64,000 nt of DNA from Candidatus Nitrosotenuis uzonensis (GCF_000723185.1 NZ_CBTY010000009.1:421326-485325), one strand, 5' to 3'. Positions 24,654 through 34,144 are shown, counted from the stretch's first letter. Notes: a model not told the origin generated them from the sequence alone. Translations and numbers: made by a program.

Positions 24654-25949
24654 ATGGCACGGCTACAAAGACATCTAGGATTATTTCAAACCACCATGTA
24701 TGGAATAGGACTGATACTTGGAGCAGGAATTTATGCGCTCATAGGCGATGCGGCGGGCGAGGCTGGGAACACGGTATGGATATCATTTTCTCTAGCAGCT
24801 ATTGCATCTGTTTTTACCGGACTGAGCTATGCTGAGCTTTCATCAATGTATCCAAAGGCTGCTGCAGAATACTCGTTTGTGAAAAACGCATTTGGAAGCA
24901 ATTTTCCAGCATTCATTGTTGGATGGTTGACACTTTTTGTTGCAATAGTCTCTGCCTCTGCAATCGCACTAGGATTTGGAGGATATTTTTCCAACTTGTT
25001 CGGTCCCCCAGTACTTTTTTGTGCGATCTCCGTGATAATCGCACTCTCGTTTGTTAATTTCATCGGAATTAGGGAATCATCATCAATGAACATAATTTTC
25101 ACACTGATAGAAGCAGCTGGGCTTGGGATGATAATCTGGATAGGAATGACTCTTTTTGTGGATGTATCAATCGACTATTTTGATGCTCCGCAGGGCATAT
25201 CTGGGATATTTTCTGCCTTCACTTTGGCGTTTTTTGCATACATAGGATTTGAGAACATTGCAAACATTGCAGAAGAAATACGGAATCCAAAGAAGGTATT
25301 ACCACGTGCAATCATACTTGCAATATCAATAACTGCAATAATCTACATACTTGTATCAGTTTCCGCTATCCGAGTTCTGAGCTGGCAGGAGCTTGACGCA
25401 TCAATTGCGCCTCTTGCTGATGTTGCAAAAAGAGCGCTTGGGCCGCAGGCCCATATCGCAATAGCTGCAATAGCTCTTTTTGCCACCACAAATACTGTTC
25501 TTATCATGCTGGTATCAGGCTCAAGAATACTTTATGGCATATCAAATGACAAGTCACTTCCGTCTATTTTCAGCAGGATTCACAGCAAAAGAAATACACC
25601 GTGGGCTGCCGTGCTGGTCATCGGATTTCTCTCAGTTCTGTTCACCCTAGTAGGAGATCTTTCCACGGTTGCAAATATCTCTGTTTTTGGCATAATTATG
25701 GTATTCATACTGGTAAATTTCTCCCTGATCTGGCTCAGATTCAAGCAGCCAAATGCAGAAAGGCAATTCAAGGTTCCCCTGTCGGTGAAAAAACTTCCAA
25801 TCCTGCCAGTTCTTGGCATAATTACTCCTGTATTTGGCGCAGTTCAGTTTGAACCGTACATAATAATGATGGGAATGGTGGTAGTTGTGTTAGGTATGTT
25901 GTTTTATTTTGCATACAGTAAACTGACAAAAGAAAGGAACCGATTTTAA
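24654..25949 (+). CDS. APC-family amino acid permease
   Basis: 431 residues, about 12 membrane helices. The first helix carries GAGIYALIGDAAG, the unwound substrate-binding segment of APC transporters; SYAELSSMYPKAAAEY and FFAYIGFENIANIAEEIRNP are family hallmarks. Likely imports an amino acid or amine with protons; substrate not predictable. Strong palindrome upstream suggests regulated expression. Confidence 0.9.
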   Translation: MARLQRHLGLFQTTMYGIGLILGAGIYALIGDAAGEAGNTVWISFSLAAIASVFTGLSYAELSSMYPKAAAEYSFVKNAFGSNFPAFIVGWLTLFVAIVSASAIALGFGGYFSNLFGPPVLFCAISVIIALSFVNFIGIRESSSMNIIFTLIEAAGLGMIIWIGMTLFVDVSIDYFDAPQGISGIFSAFTLAFFAYIGFENIANIAEEIRNPKKVLPRAIILAISITAIIYILVSVSAIRVLSWQELDASIAPLADVAKRALGPQAHIAIAAIALFATTNTVLIMLVSGSRILYGISNDKSLPSIFSRIHSKRNTPWAAVLVIGFLSVLFTLVGDLSTVANISVFGIIMVFILVNFSLIWLRFKQPNAERQFKVPLSVKKLPILPVLGIITPVFGAVQFEPYIIMMGMVVVVLGMLFYFAYSKLTKERNRF

Positions 25950-26032
25950 ATTCGCCTATCTTCAAACCCGATCAAATCTAATTTCAAAAGATTTTTAATT
26001 AATTTGGAGATGCCTGAGCGGTAGGGGAGAAA

Positions 26033-26395
26033 TTGAACAGACAGTACAGTCCATTGGATGTGTGCAAGCACGTCATGAGCCTTGATGAATCCATGAGGTT
26101 CGTAGGCAGGATAAAGGACAAAAAAGTGATTGCGTTTGCAAGACATCCTGCAAAAAAGCCGCTTTTAGATACGGAGCTTGGCAATCTTGCACATTACGTA
26201 GCGTCCGTAAAGGCGGAAATGGAGGAGATGTTCGATGGTCCACTTGGAAAGACAAATTGGATGATTACCGCAAAGGAAAAGGTAAAGCTTATCACATTGT
26301 TTTTGGACGACGGCCTGCTGATATTTTCAATCGACGTTCATGGTGACCATGACCAGATAATCAAGAAGATTCAGAGTTTGAACATGCCGCTCTAG
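26033..26395 (+). CDS. conserved protein of unknown function
   Basis: 120 residues from TTG at 26033, preceded by a Shine-Dalgarno-like GGGGAG 7 nt upstream. Pattern of alternating strands and helices (ESMRFVGRIKDKKVIAFARH; LGNLAHYVASVKAEMEEMF; LITLFLDDGLLIFSIDVH) suggests a roadblock/profilin-like fold, but this is only an impression. Not recognised. Confidence 0.65.
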   Translation: MNRQYSPLDVCKHVMSLDESMRFVGRIKDKKVIAFARHPAKKPLLDTELGNLAHYVASVKAEMEEMFDGPLGKTNWMITAKEKVKLITLFLDDGLLIFSIDVHGDHDQIIKKIQSLNMPL

Positions 26396-26411
26396 ACGAC
26401 AGGTTTTAAAA

Positions 26412-27740
26412 TCAGACATAGTCTTTCAGAGAAATCCTGTCAGCCTTTGGAATTTTGGCAATCTCAAATCCTTCTTTTCTCTTTGAAAGTGGTCTTGTGG
26501 CATCAATTCCAAGTTTTGCGGTAAGCAGATTTTTTTGATCACTTGACGGATCAAGGCTTGAACCACGCACCTTTTTTATGATTGTAAGATCCTTGTCTGC
26601 TTGGAATCTTGTAGCCATAGCATATTCTACTGCTACGGGGTCTGACGGGTCTATGTCCTCATCTACTACTGTGACCATCTTTAGTGATCGATGAGCTGCA
26701 AATGTCTTCTCTATTGCCTTTTTTCCATCCGCATCATTTGTTTTCGATATTTGAACTACAGCATGAAGCCAATTACATCCGCCATCAGACATTATGACTT
26801 TTTTTGCCTTGGAAAATGATTTTTTGACGTCGCGATTGAGTTTTGATTCTATCGGCATGCCCATAAGCAACCGATGCTCCGAATACCCAGACAGAATGTC
26901 ATGAAATATTGCGTTGTTTCTAAAGTACAGATTTTCAAGCTCAAATACAGGTTGGGCTCTTGCAAAATCATACGTTCTTAGCATCTCTACCATCCATTCC
27001 TTGTGGGTCTTATCGGCCAGTATTCTTCCTTCCATGACTATTTCCGTGCCCGATGGCACCATACGTCCAGAATATGGTAGTTTTGTGAGTGTGAGCTTTC
27101 CTCCAAGCAGTGAATTTGCAATGCCCATCTCATCCTCACCCCATTCTGCCTGATATGCACCGGCAATTGAAACCGCAGGATGTACACCCACTGTTATTGC
27201 AACTCTGAGATCTTCGCCGTGCTCTTTTGCATCAATAAAGGAACGATGTAGATGGCGGCCCTCAACCATGCGAACCGAGAAGTGCGTCCTATCTATTGGC
27301 ATAAGTCTGTGAAACGACGAGTTTTGAGTCTTTTTTTCCGGGTTTTGCACATAGATTATCGATGATGTGATAAACGGTCCGGACTCTTTTTCAAAATGTG
27401 TCACTATAGGTAGAACTGAGATATCTTTTGAGCGATTTTCAAAAAACTTGCCGTCAGATATGACTCTGGGCTTTTTTGCCATTTTTATTGCAGATGTCAC
27501 CTTTTGATGTATTGATGATTCTTTTGTGCCTATCGAGGCCGCAAACCTTGTACGGGTTCCAACAAGATTTGCAACTAGTCTGAGCCTGCTTTCCTTAATG
27601 TTCTCAAATAATATGGCGTTTGCACCATCCACTTGCGCAGTCAGTGCCGCAATCTCGTATTTTGTCGATACTCTTTTTTTTATAACATAAAGCTGATTGA
27701 GTTTTTTTGTGCTTTCGATGAACGCGCGAATATCCGTCAT
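26412..27740 (-). CDS. UbiD family decarboxylase
   Basis: 442 residues. UbiD pattern: HRLMPIDRTHFSVRMVEGRH, VHPAVSIAGAYQAEWGEDEM, PSGTEIVMEGRIL and VTVVDEDIDPSDPVAVEYAM. These enzymes use prenylated FMN to decarboxylate alpha,beta-unsaturated acids. In archaea one group decarboxylates trans-anhydromevalonate 5-phosphate in the modified mevalonate pathway, a plausible role here (inference). Overlaps the upstream small gene by 4 nt. Confidence 0.88.
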   Translation of the reverse strand: MTDIRAFIESTKKLNQLYVIKKRVSTKYEIAALTAQVDGANAILFENIKESRLRLVANLVGTRTRFAASIGTKESSIHQKVTSAIKMAKKPRVISDGKFFENRSKDISVLPIVTHFEKESGPFITSSIIYVQNPEKKTQNSSFHRLMPIDRTHFSVRMVEGRHLHRSFIDAKEHGEDLRVAITVGVHPAVSIAGAYQAEWGEDEMGIANSLLGGKLTLTKLPYSGRMVPSGTEIVMEGRILADKTHKEWMVEMLRTYDFARAQPVFELENLYFRNNAIFHDILSGYSEHRLLMGMPIESKLNRDVKKSFSKAKKVIMSDGGCNWLHAVVQISKTNDADGKKAIEKTFAAHRSLKMVTVVDEDIDPSDPVAVEYAMATRFQADKDLTIIKKVRGSSLDPSSDQKNLLTAKLGIDATRPLSKRKEGFEIAKIPKADRISLKDYV

Positions 27741-28072
27741 TCTCTTACTGCCTCCGTTATCTTCTCAATTAGAACCTTGCCTGCGCTTGAGCCTAGCTCC
27801 TTCTGTACAGAAAGCGAAACTATGCATATCCCCCTGAACTCGGATGCAATCTTTTGCGAGACCAGTTTGAGAAAGACCGCATCATCTCTGATAGGTATTA
27901 TTGTCGAAGAGCTTGGTGATGGACCTGTACCTATTGACATTATGGTGGCGCCAAGCTTTTTGGAGCCTTCAAAAATAGAAATGAAAAAACCGTTGTCGTA
28001 CTTTTCAATGGAAACATCGAATTTCCGATCTTCTGATACCACAGTTATTGTCCTGTGGCCAGTACTTGACAT
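27737..28072 (-). CDS. small conserved protein cotranslated with UbiD-type gene
   Basis: 111 residues, beta-rich N-terminus (RTITVVSEDRKFDVSIEKYD) and a helical end; contains GTGPSPSSSTIIPIRDD. The layout recalls proteasome-assembly-chaperone 3/4-like folds but I cannot confirm it. ATGA overlap with the UbiD gene indicates one operon. Confidence 0.65.
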   Translation of the reverse strand: MSSTGHRTITVVSEDRKFDVSIEKYDNGFFISIFEGSKKLGATIMSIGTGPSPSSSTIIPIRDDAVFLKLVSQKIASEFRGICIVSLSVQKELGSSAGKVLIEKITEAVRE

Positions 28073-28088
28073 CTGCTTTGGTAAGATT

Positions 28089-28331
28089 TTAAGCCTTTAT
28101 TGCTATTGCTTCTGCTTCCTGGGCCTCTTGTTCGACTCGGGCACGTAGCTTGGCTTTGTACTTGAGATTTCGTGGTTTTGTTCTCAGTCTGTAACCGCAG
28201 CATGGGCACCAAAGTCCCTCCCATTTGATGAAGATTTCGCAAATCTGGCATCGTCTCTGACCTGAAGCGTAACGTCCAGTACCTACTGGCTTTTGTGCCT
28301 TGTATCTGGAACAGATTCCCTTACACGTCAT
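28089..28331 (-). CDS. zinc-ribbon protein
   Basis: 80 residues. Basic N-terminus (MTCKGICSRYKAQKP) then a zinc ribbon with C-x2-C at residues 28-31 and C-x2-C at 42-45 (WCPCCG), followed by a charged helix. Size and basicity suggest an RNA- or ribosome-associated protein. First gene of a run with 27737 and 26412. Confidence 0.75.
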   Translation of the reverse strand: MTCKGICSRYKAQKPVGTGRYASGQRRCQICEIFIKWEGLWCPCCGYRLRTKPRNLKYKAKLRARVEQEAQEAEAIAIKA

Positions 28332-28565
28332 ATTTTATCACTTTGTAATATGATATAGGAATCGCAAATATTTAAGGATGGATCTATATTTTTTGTATAA
28401 TTTTTTAGAAAATCTTACAAAAATTTTGTCCAAATATGGTGATCAGCTTGATCAATTTGACAAAAAATCGTAGAGTTGTATAAATATCTAACGTTTTTTT
28501 TACGAACAACATTTTTGTGATTTACGCACGATATTTTGCTAAATTTAGCTTTTTTCCTGCCCCGA

Positions 28566-29228
28566 TTACCCTGTTCTCGATAGAGGAAGCACAAAATGTC
28601 GATAACCTTGTCTCTGTGTTATGAATTTGGCGGACATCATGTCTCGCTCTCCACGCTTGTTATAGTTTTTTATCTTCTTTGTGGTCTTGCGCTCATCTAC
28701 AAACTCTAGCTCAAAGTGCGAGCAGAATTTCAGATTCAGCAGTGTCGTTATCTGTTTTGCCACCTGCATGTTTCCGTTGCCTATTTTGACGATCTTTCTT
28801 TCTGCCTTCAAACCACCTAGTATTTTGGCCACATGATCAGCAAGCTCTTCTGTAGATGTATACAGGCCACGCTCTATTTCCTTGCCCAAGTATATCACCG
28901 AGATGCCGATTCTCATCCCAGGATCTATGCCTATTACCAGATCTGAAGGATTGAGCCCGGAATCTAGCTTTTCTATTATTATTCCCTGAATGACAGTAGG
29001 ATCTTCCTTTAGTATCTCTTGGTACAGGATTGGGCGTGATGCCGATTTTGGGGATTCGGCCTCCGTGGTAAGTATGATATTTCCTGAATATCCATCAATT
29101 TCTTCTGGAATTATGGAATCGTACTCTAGTTTTAGAAATTTGAGCGCTTTTACAAACTGAAAGTATGACTTGCCGTCAGTGGTGGCAACTCCGATGCGGC
29201 AGTTTTCTAGTGTGCTGATACCTTTCAT
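28566..29228 (-). CDS. RuvC/YqgF-like RNase H-fold protein
   Basis: 220 residues. The core begins at LVIGIDPGMRIGISVIYLG, the first catalytic strand of RuvC-like nucleases with its Asp; VDERKTTK and GERDMMSAKFI supply further acidic residues. The first 90 residues are unrecognised. A structure-specific nuclease or a Holliday-junction-related role is inferred. Confidence 0.72.
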   Translation of the reverse strand: MKGISTLENCRIGVATTDGKSYFQFVKALKFLKLEYDSIIPEEIDGYSGNIILTTEAESPKSASRPILYQEILKEDPTVIQGIIIEKLDSGLNPSDLVIGIDPGMRIGISVIYLGKEIERGLYTSTEELADHVAKILGGLKAERKIVKIGNGNMQVAKQITTLLNLKFCSHFELEFVDERKTTKKIKNYNKRGERDMMSAKFITQRQGYRHFVLPLSRTG

Positions 29229-29251
29229 TACTGTTTTTCGAATTTAAGGGT

Positions 29252-29602
29252 TTAAGGCTTTAAAATGGTTGACACCACACTGTCAACTGCTTCATCAAAC
29301 TTGGAATCTATGGTAGCCTTGAGTTTTTCAAGTTTTGCTTGGCCGTCTGAGGCGATCTTTTTTGCCTGTTGCTCTGCCCGTGCCTTGGTCTGTGCAATCA
29401 TGGATTCAGCCTCTTTGATTGCCATCTGGGTGGCTTTCTCCCTAAGGGAGTCAATTTCCTTTATGGCTTTTGAGTTGAGCGCTTTTTTCATATCGCCCAC
29501 CTTTGAGTTGAGGGAATCTATGTCGTTTTCAAGGTCCGAGAGTGATTTTATTATCTTGCTTACTTTGGAATCCGCAACCGTTGTCTGAGCTGCCTCTTTC
29601 AT
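29252..29602 (-). CDS. coiled-coil protein resembling A-type ATP synthase subunit H
   Basis: 116 residues, one long heptad-rich coiled coil (SLSDLENDIDSLNSKVGDM and repeats of AEQQAKKIASDGQAKLEKL) ending in DSVVSTILKP. Length and end match the peripheral-stalk subunit H of archaeal ATP synthases. No other ATP synthase genes are adjacent, so the assignment is tentative. Confidence 0.6.
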   Translation of the reverse strand: MKEAAQTTVADSKVSKIIKSLSDLENDIDSLNSKVGDMKKALNSKAIKEIDSLREKATQMAIKEAESMIAQTKARAEQQAKKIASDGQAKLEKLKATIDSKFDEAVDSVVSTILKP

Positions 29603-29636
29603 AGCTAAAACGCCTCAAATCCTTTAAATAAACTCT

Positions 29637-29978
29637 TCATTTGGTGCTCAAAAGCAGGATTGCGCGAGCCAGATCGCCTCCTGTTTCCTTTAGCGCGTTA
29701 GCGGCAACCTCAGCACTCACATTAGCCTGTTGCGAGACCAGCATGATATCCTCCTCTGAGAATATTGGAGTTTCCAGCTCCTTTTCCTCATAGCTGGTTG
29801 CGATTACCTGAAAAATAGAGTTATCCTTTGATTTCATTTCCGTAACTGCTGGTTTTGGTATTATGATCTCTTTTTTGTCGGTCTTGATTATTACTTCTTG
29901 TACGTTTGGCAGCTCTTTCATGTCAAGGCCCATCCTGTCCAGCATTCTTCGCATTTCGCGATTGCCGCCGCGCATCAT
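29637..29978 (-). CDS. nac: nascent polypeptide-associated complex protein (archaeal NAC)
   Basis: 113 residues. NAC domain about 20-70 (ELPNVQEVIIKTDKKEIIIP, FQVIATSYEEKEL) and a C-terminal UBA domain about 75-113 (EEDIMLVSQQANVSAEVAA, ALKETGGDLARAILLL). Archaeal NAC forms homodimers that contact the ribosome exit tunnel. Six nt downstream of the PUA-protein gene, same operon. Confidence 0.93.
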   Translation of the reverse strand: MMRGGNREMRRMLDRMGLDMKELPNVQEVIIKTDKKEIIIPKPAVTEMKSKDNSIFQVIATSYEEKELETPIFSEEDIMLVSQQANVSAEVAANALKETGGDLARAILLLSTK

Positions 29979-29984
29979 GAAATT

Positions 29985-30449
29985 CTATTCACCCAGACTG
30001 TCTTTTAAGGTATCTCTGATCCTGACTGCTACGCCGCGTTCCAGATCCATCATCATTTGGTGGTTGACTACAGCTCTGCCTACTGCTATCACCTTGTTAT
30101 CAAATAGAACCGGCACGTCTGTGCCAACAAGTATGTTTTTTCCAGCCCACCTTACATGCTTGCAGAATACTGATTTGCCATCCTGAACAAAGGGTTTTGA
30201 TTCCTCATCTATTTCAACACAGTTTTCTTTGAATTTTTTTCTTTTTAGTAGGATTTGTGCAAAGTGAGGGGTTATTGCAAGACCGCCATCTATGCGCAAG
30301 GTACAAAGCAATTTGTTCTTGCAGTATACTTCTTTTATCCTTCCGTTTTTCCTTGAGAATTTAATCTCAAGCTCCTTTGGTAGGCTCTTTGAGACGCCGG
30401 AGCCAAACAATGCGTCTATTGTATGCTTTAGCTTTACAACATAGTCCAT
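29985..30449 (-). CDS. PUA-domain RNA-binding protein
   Basis: From ATG 30449 (MDYVVKLKHTID) the product has 154 residues. The C-terminal 75 residues form a PUA domain: FVQDGKSVFCKHVRWAGKNI, VGTDVPVLFDNKVIAVGRAV, and RGVAVRIRDTLK. Family members act in rRNA/tRNA modification or translation (MCT-1-like). Upstream partner of NAC in the same operon, which fits a ribosome link. Confidence 0.82.
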   Translation of the reverse strand: MDYVVKLKHTIDALFGSGVSKSLPKELEIKFSRKNGRIKEVYCKNKLLCTLRIDGGLAITPHFAQILLKRKKFKENCVEIDEESKPFVQDGKSVFCKHVRWAGKNILVGTDVPVLFDNKVIAVGRAVVNHQMMMDLERGVAVRIRDTLKDSLGE

Positions 30450-30536
30450 AATTTGCCAAAATCTGCGTCCGTTAATAAAATATGACAATCGATAAATTCT
30501 CAAAGCTTTTTACGCATCAGCTACAAATTTACTTTG

Positions 30537-31403
30537 ATGGCATCTGGAACGCACGTCATGGAAAAGATTCTCTTTGGGGTTGCAAAGCGGTGGATTGCAG
30601 GAAATACAATAGATGACGCGCTGTCTGCTGCGAAAATATCTTACAAGAACGGCATGAGTGTAATTATCAACAAGCTTGGTGAGTATCACACATCAAATCA
30701 GGCCATACAGAACACCATATCAGAATACAAGACAATCATCTCATCGTTTAGAAGATGGAATGTATGTGGCGGAATATCTGTAAAACCTACTCAGATAGGC
30801 CTATCAAAAAGCATGAGAGAATGTCTGCAAAACTTTCAGAGTATCATTAGGTCTGCATCACTATCGCAGACTTTTGTCTGGATAGATATGGAATCATCCG
30901 ATCACACAGATAAGACAATAGAGATCTATCAGAGTATTTTTTCAAAATATGAGAGGCTTGGGGTTGCCTTGCAGGCAAATCTGAAGCGAACCGAGAACGA
31001 CCTTTCTGATTTGCTTACAATAGGCGCAAAGATTCGCCTTGTAAAGGGTGCATACAGAGAAGACTCCAAGATCGCATACAAGTCAAAGGAACAGATAGAT
31101 GCCAACTATGAAAAACTGATGAAAACATTATTTGAGAAAGGCAATGAGTTTGGCATAGCAACACATGACCTAAGATTAATTGAAAAGGCAAAAAGCCACT
31201 CAAGAGAACACCAAAGAAAATTCGAATTCCAGATGTTGCGCGGCATAATGGACAGTATAAAGCCGGATCTTGTCAGGGATGGATTTTCTCTTGCAGAATA
31301 CATCCCATATGGGACAAACTGGCTTCCATACTCCATAAGGAGACTGAAGGAAAGAAAACGTAACATACTTCTGCTTGGAAGCGCATTTGTTTCAAAATAC
31401 TAA
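30537..31403 (+). CDS. proline dehydrogenase
   Basis: 288 residues from ATG 30537. Monofunctional FAD-dependent proline dehydrogenase: IRLVKGAYRED, FEFQMLRGIMD and YIPYGTNWLPYSIRRL match the beta-barrel signatures that bind FAD and proline. Oxidises proline to pyrroline-5-carboxylate. The matching P5C dehydrogenase is not in this window. Confidence 0.9.
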   Translation: MASGTHVMEKILFGVAKRWIAGNTIDDALSAAKISYKNGMSVIINKLGEYHTSNQAIQNTISEYKTIISSFRRWNVCGGISVKPTQIGLSKSMRECLQNFQSIIRSASLSQTFVWIDMESSDHTDKTIEIYQSIFSKYERLGVALQANLKRTENDLSDLLTIGAKIRLVKGAYREDSKIAYKSKEQIDANYEKLMKTLFEKGNEFGIATHDLRLIEKAKSHSREHQRKFEFQMLRGIMDSIKPDLVRDGFSLAEYIPYGTNWLPYSIRRLKERKRNILLLGSAFVSKY

Positions 31404-31509
31404 TCAGAGGCCACATAGGCACGTTTTTCTGAAATTGTCATCACCTGAGCTTAATGCTCATCAATTCAGCTGAGAACACTCTATGAGTTTGGCATAGTAT
31501 TCTTATCAT

Positions 31510-31644
31510 ATGGAAACAAAAAAAACTCACTGGAATCGAGAAATCAGAGCTCCGTTCAAGAAGGTCATGGCTTGGGACATGTTATTTTTTGTCCTAGGCA
31601 TTGGCGTAGGTGCCGGAATCGGCGCATTCCTAGCAACAAACTAG
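31510..31644 (+). CDS. 44-residue single-pass membrane peptide
   Basis: Starts METKKTHWNREIRAPFKKVM; residues 24-43 form one membrane helix with a Gly-rich face (VLGIGVGAGIGAFLATN). A short basic N-terminus suggests cytosolic N-terminus. Too small for usual gene callers. No known function; tiny membrane proteins of this type often accompany respiratory complexes. Confidence 0.6.
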   Translation: METKKTHWNREIRAPFKKVMAWDMLFFVLGIGVGAGIGAFLATN

Positions 31645-31699
31645 GAATTGCGTTTTTCTTTTTGGATTTATTAAAATATCGCAATTGTCAAGTGTTTGC

Positions 31700-32626
31700 A
31701 TGTACGAGTTTGCCAAGGTAGATTATCCATATGTCAAAAAAGACAACGGTTGTCGTCTGGTCTGGACTGATCCGCACGATAACGACAAAGAAAAGGTAAT
31801 TTATCTAACTCAGGATGATCTGTCGCATTTGCACACTGTTTTATCACAAAAGTCCACTGGCAGAGTCACGCTTGAAGACAATGCAGGCTCTATCATAGTA
31901 AATGAGAGCGAGTCCAGTTTTAACATAAAAGGCGACAAGCCCCTTACAGTAAAAACCAGTGTCTTGGCAGAAAAATTTCTAAAATTCATAGAAGATCACG
32001 ATAAAGTCATTATAAAATGCACCGAGTATGTTCCAAGCCAAAAAATTGGCGAAGTTGATGTAAAAAACAAGTTGCTCAGCGCCATACTGACATCGGAGAC
32101 AAAAGAAGACAAGCTTGATACAGATTTGTTCCACGTAATGGCGACCAGACGTTCTACAAGAAAGTTTGCGGAAAAACAAATTGAAGATTGGAAAATAGAC
32201 AGAGTTTTAGCAGCTGCTGATACTGCACCCACAGCAGGGAACTTTCAAGGGTTTGAGGTATTTTATGTAAAGGATGAAAAGGTAAAAGAGATGCTGGTCA
32301 AGGCGGCAAACAATCAGCCATATGTTAACGCACCACTAGTCTTGGTCTTTTGCAAAAATCCCTCAAGGGTAAAGCTGAACTTTCCCCCCGAAACGCTTGC
32401 CAAGTTCGCTATTCAGGATGCAACAATTGCTTGTGCGTATTCCCAGCTTGCAGCATCTGCGCTGGGCCTTAGTTCTATATGGATAGGCATGATTGACGAG
32501 CAGAAAGTCATGGATGCAATAGGCACCAACCTAAGGCCGTCTTCTATTTTGTGCATAGGATATCCGGTGCAGAAACGAAATCCAAGGCCCAGAAGGAACT
32601 TGAAGGATCTTATTCATGTGATTTAG
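31700..32626 (+). CDS. nitroreductase-family flavoprotein with N-terminal extension
   Basis: From ATG 31700, about 30 nt after an ATTTATTAAAATA box. Residues about 1-140 are an unrecognised beta-rich domain; residues 145-308 are a nitroreductase domain (MATRRSTRKFAEKQIEDWKI, AADTAPTAGNFQGFEVFYV, SALGLSSIWIGMID, GYPVQKRNPRPRRNL). Binds FMN; the electron acceptor is unknown. Converges with a thioesterase gene, overlapping by 17 nt. Confidence 0.85.
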   Translation: MYEFAKVDYPYVKKDNGCRLVWTDPHDNDKEKVIYLTQDDLSHLHTVLSQKSTGRVTLEDNAGSIIVNESESSFNIKGDKPLTVKTSVLAEKFLKFIEDHDKVIIKCTEYVPSQKIGEVDVKNKLLSAILTSETKEDKLDTDLFHVMATRRSTRKFAEKQIEDWKIDRVLAAADTAPTAGNFQGFEVFYVKDEKVKEMLVKAANNQPYVNAPLVLVFCKNPSRVKLNFPPETLAKFAIQDATIACAYSQLAASALGLSSIWIGMIDEQKVMDAIGTNLRPSSILCIGYPVQKRNPRPRRNLKDLIHVI

Positions 32627-33113
32627 ATTTTTTTCTCTCCTTTGCTCTGCGCTTCATCCTTGCAAGCCCTTCTGAAAATCTTTTCTTCTCCTCTCTGGTT
32701 TTCAGCAACAATTTTGGTACTTCCGTGGGACGTCCATTCTTATCAAGTGCCACCATTGTAACAAAGGCAGTTCCGGTAAGAGTCCTTATTCCGTTTAGAA
32801 GATTCTCTGCTTCAACTCTTACCTCAATTTCCATAGATGATTTTTTCACGCAGTTCAGGCGTGCGTTAAGGATTAGAACGTCCCCGACGAATACGGGCTT
32901 GAGAAAGTCCACCCTGTCGATGCTTGCGGTGACTGCATTGGTACGGCAGTGCCTGTGGCCTACGATTCCTGCAACTATGTCTATCTGCTTTAAAATCTCA
33001 CCACCAAAGACGTTGCCGGCAGGATTTGCCTCAGAAGGGAACATGCGCGCAATTACTTCTGCTTGTGACTCGTTTACCGCTTTTGCCTTCAATTGAGTTT
33101 TGGTAAATTCCAA
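32610..33113 (-). CDS. hotdog-fold acyl-CoA thioesterase
   Basis: 167 residues. Typical YciA/ACOT signature: MFPSEANPAGNVFGGEILK with the catalytic Asp region replaced by IDIVAG, then DFLKPVFVGDVLILNARL and VTMVALDKNGRPTEVP. Hydrolyses acyl-CoA; chain length unknown. A basic Lys/Arg tail closes the protein. Confidence 0.88.
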   Translation of the reverse strand: MEFTKTQLKAKAVNESQAEVIARMFPSEANPAGNVFGGEILKQIDIVAGIVGHRHCRTNAVTASIDRVDFLKPVFVGDVLILNARLNCVKKSSMEIEVRVEAENLLNGIRTLTGTAFVTMVALDKNGRPTEVPKLLLKTREEKKRFSEGLARMKRRAKERKKSKSHE

Positions 33114-33143
33114 GTTATATCTACGTTTTTTAAAAAAGTCAGG

Positions 33144-33446
33144 TTATTTGGAACCCCACATCACGTCCCATTTGTAAAGGTGGTGCGTGACCAGGTTTCC
33201 GCAGATGTTGCCGTATTGTTCTGAGAAGGCTTTTGCTTCCCCTTCTGTTCCCTCAAATACAGCAAGTCCACCGGTTTCATTGCCAAATGGACCGGACAGT
33301 ATGAATTTGTTGTTTTTAACCATGCCATCTATCATGGAAAGGACTTGTGGGGCTATGGCTGCAAGATCTTCGTCCTTTGTATTTTCGTTCTTGGAGCTAA
33401 CAAGCAACCACAGTTGCTTCTGTGCAAGATTCTGTGTTTGCGACAT
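33144..33446 (-). CDS. YCII-related protein
   Basis: 100 residues with the ferredoxin-like pattern of YciI proteins: QLWLLVSSKNENTKDEDLAA, KFILSGPFGNETGGLAVFEG, then helix and YKWDVMWG. Function unknown in archaea. Located 30 nt upstream of the thioesterase gene on the same strand. Confidence 0.72.
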   Translation of the reverse strand: MSQTQNLAQKQLWLLVSSKNENTKDEDLAAIAPQVLSMIDGMVKNNKFILSGPFGNETGGLAVFEGTEGEAKAFSEQYGNICGNLVTHHLYKWDVMWGSK

Positions 33447-33639
33447 GGATTTACAATTATTGCATGAGATTTAAGACTACACAAGATTGTACATTCTTGT
33501 TACAGGAAGACGCTACATGCCAGTGTTATCTGATTGTAAAATGTCAGTGTTTTTTATTTAGGGCTTGCATTGATGACGCACTTGGGAGCTGGGTGCTGCA
33601 AACAAATAGCCTTTATCATTTTTGCAGTGCCCGGCTACG

Positions 33640-34092
33640 TTAGTGCACCAGTAGTACAGGACATGGAGACTCTTCGGATACTTTTCTTGCGACGCTTCCA
33701 AGAGCTCTTATTTTTGATAGGCCCTTTCTGCTTGTGGTTCCAATGACTACTAGATCGATCTTGTTCTTTTTGATAGATTCCAGTATTTGTTTGGATGTAT
33801 TCCCGTAGGAGGTGCCTATTTTTGTGGGGATCCCCAGTTTTTCATTTTTTTGCTTTTGTTCCTGCAATAGATTTAAGGCCTGAGCTTTCAGGTCGTTGTA
33901 GATTTCTTTCTCATATTCCTTCATAGTTTTGTTGAGTTGCGTTCTCCCAAAATAATTCGGAAGCATCACCTCTTGAATTACGTAAAGCAGATGGACCGTT
34001 GCATTATTGCTTCTTGCGATATCTGACGCTATCTTTAGGGCATTTTGCGACGGAGGCGAGTTATCATATGGGACAAGAATGTCTTTGAACAT
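33640..34092 (-). CDS. universal stress protein (UspA family), degenerate nucleotide motif
   Basis: From ATG 34092: MFKDILVPYDNSPPSQNA. The usual GxxG becomes GTTS in VIGTTSRKGLSKIRALGSVA, so ATP binding is doubtful. It resembles the Usp at 13848. The seventh Usp of the window, outside the main island. Confidence 0.87.
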   Translation of the reverse strand: MFKDILVPYDNSPPSQNALKIASDIARSNNATVHLLYVIQEVMLPNYFGRTQLNKTMKEYEKEIYNDLKAQALNLLQEQKQKNEKLGIPTKIGTSYGNTSKQILESIKKNKIDLVVIGTTSRKGLSKIRALGSVARKVSEESPCPVLLVH

Positions 34093-34144
34093 GCCTGTCT
34101 GCCACACAGACGATAATTAAATTTAGTTTTTTGTGGTAGGAGAT

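Noticed and set aside
26007..26030. GATGCCTGAGCGGTAGGGGAG resembling the D-arm of a tRNA-Leu or tRNA-Ser
   Set aside because: No anticodon or T-arm follows; the stretch serves as the leader and ribosome-binding site of the 26033 gene.
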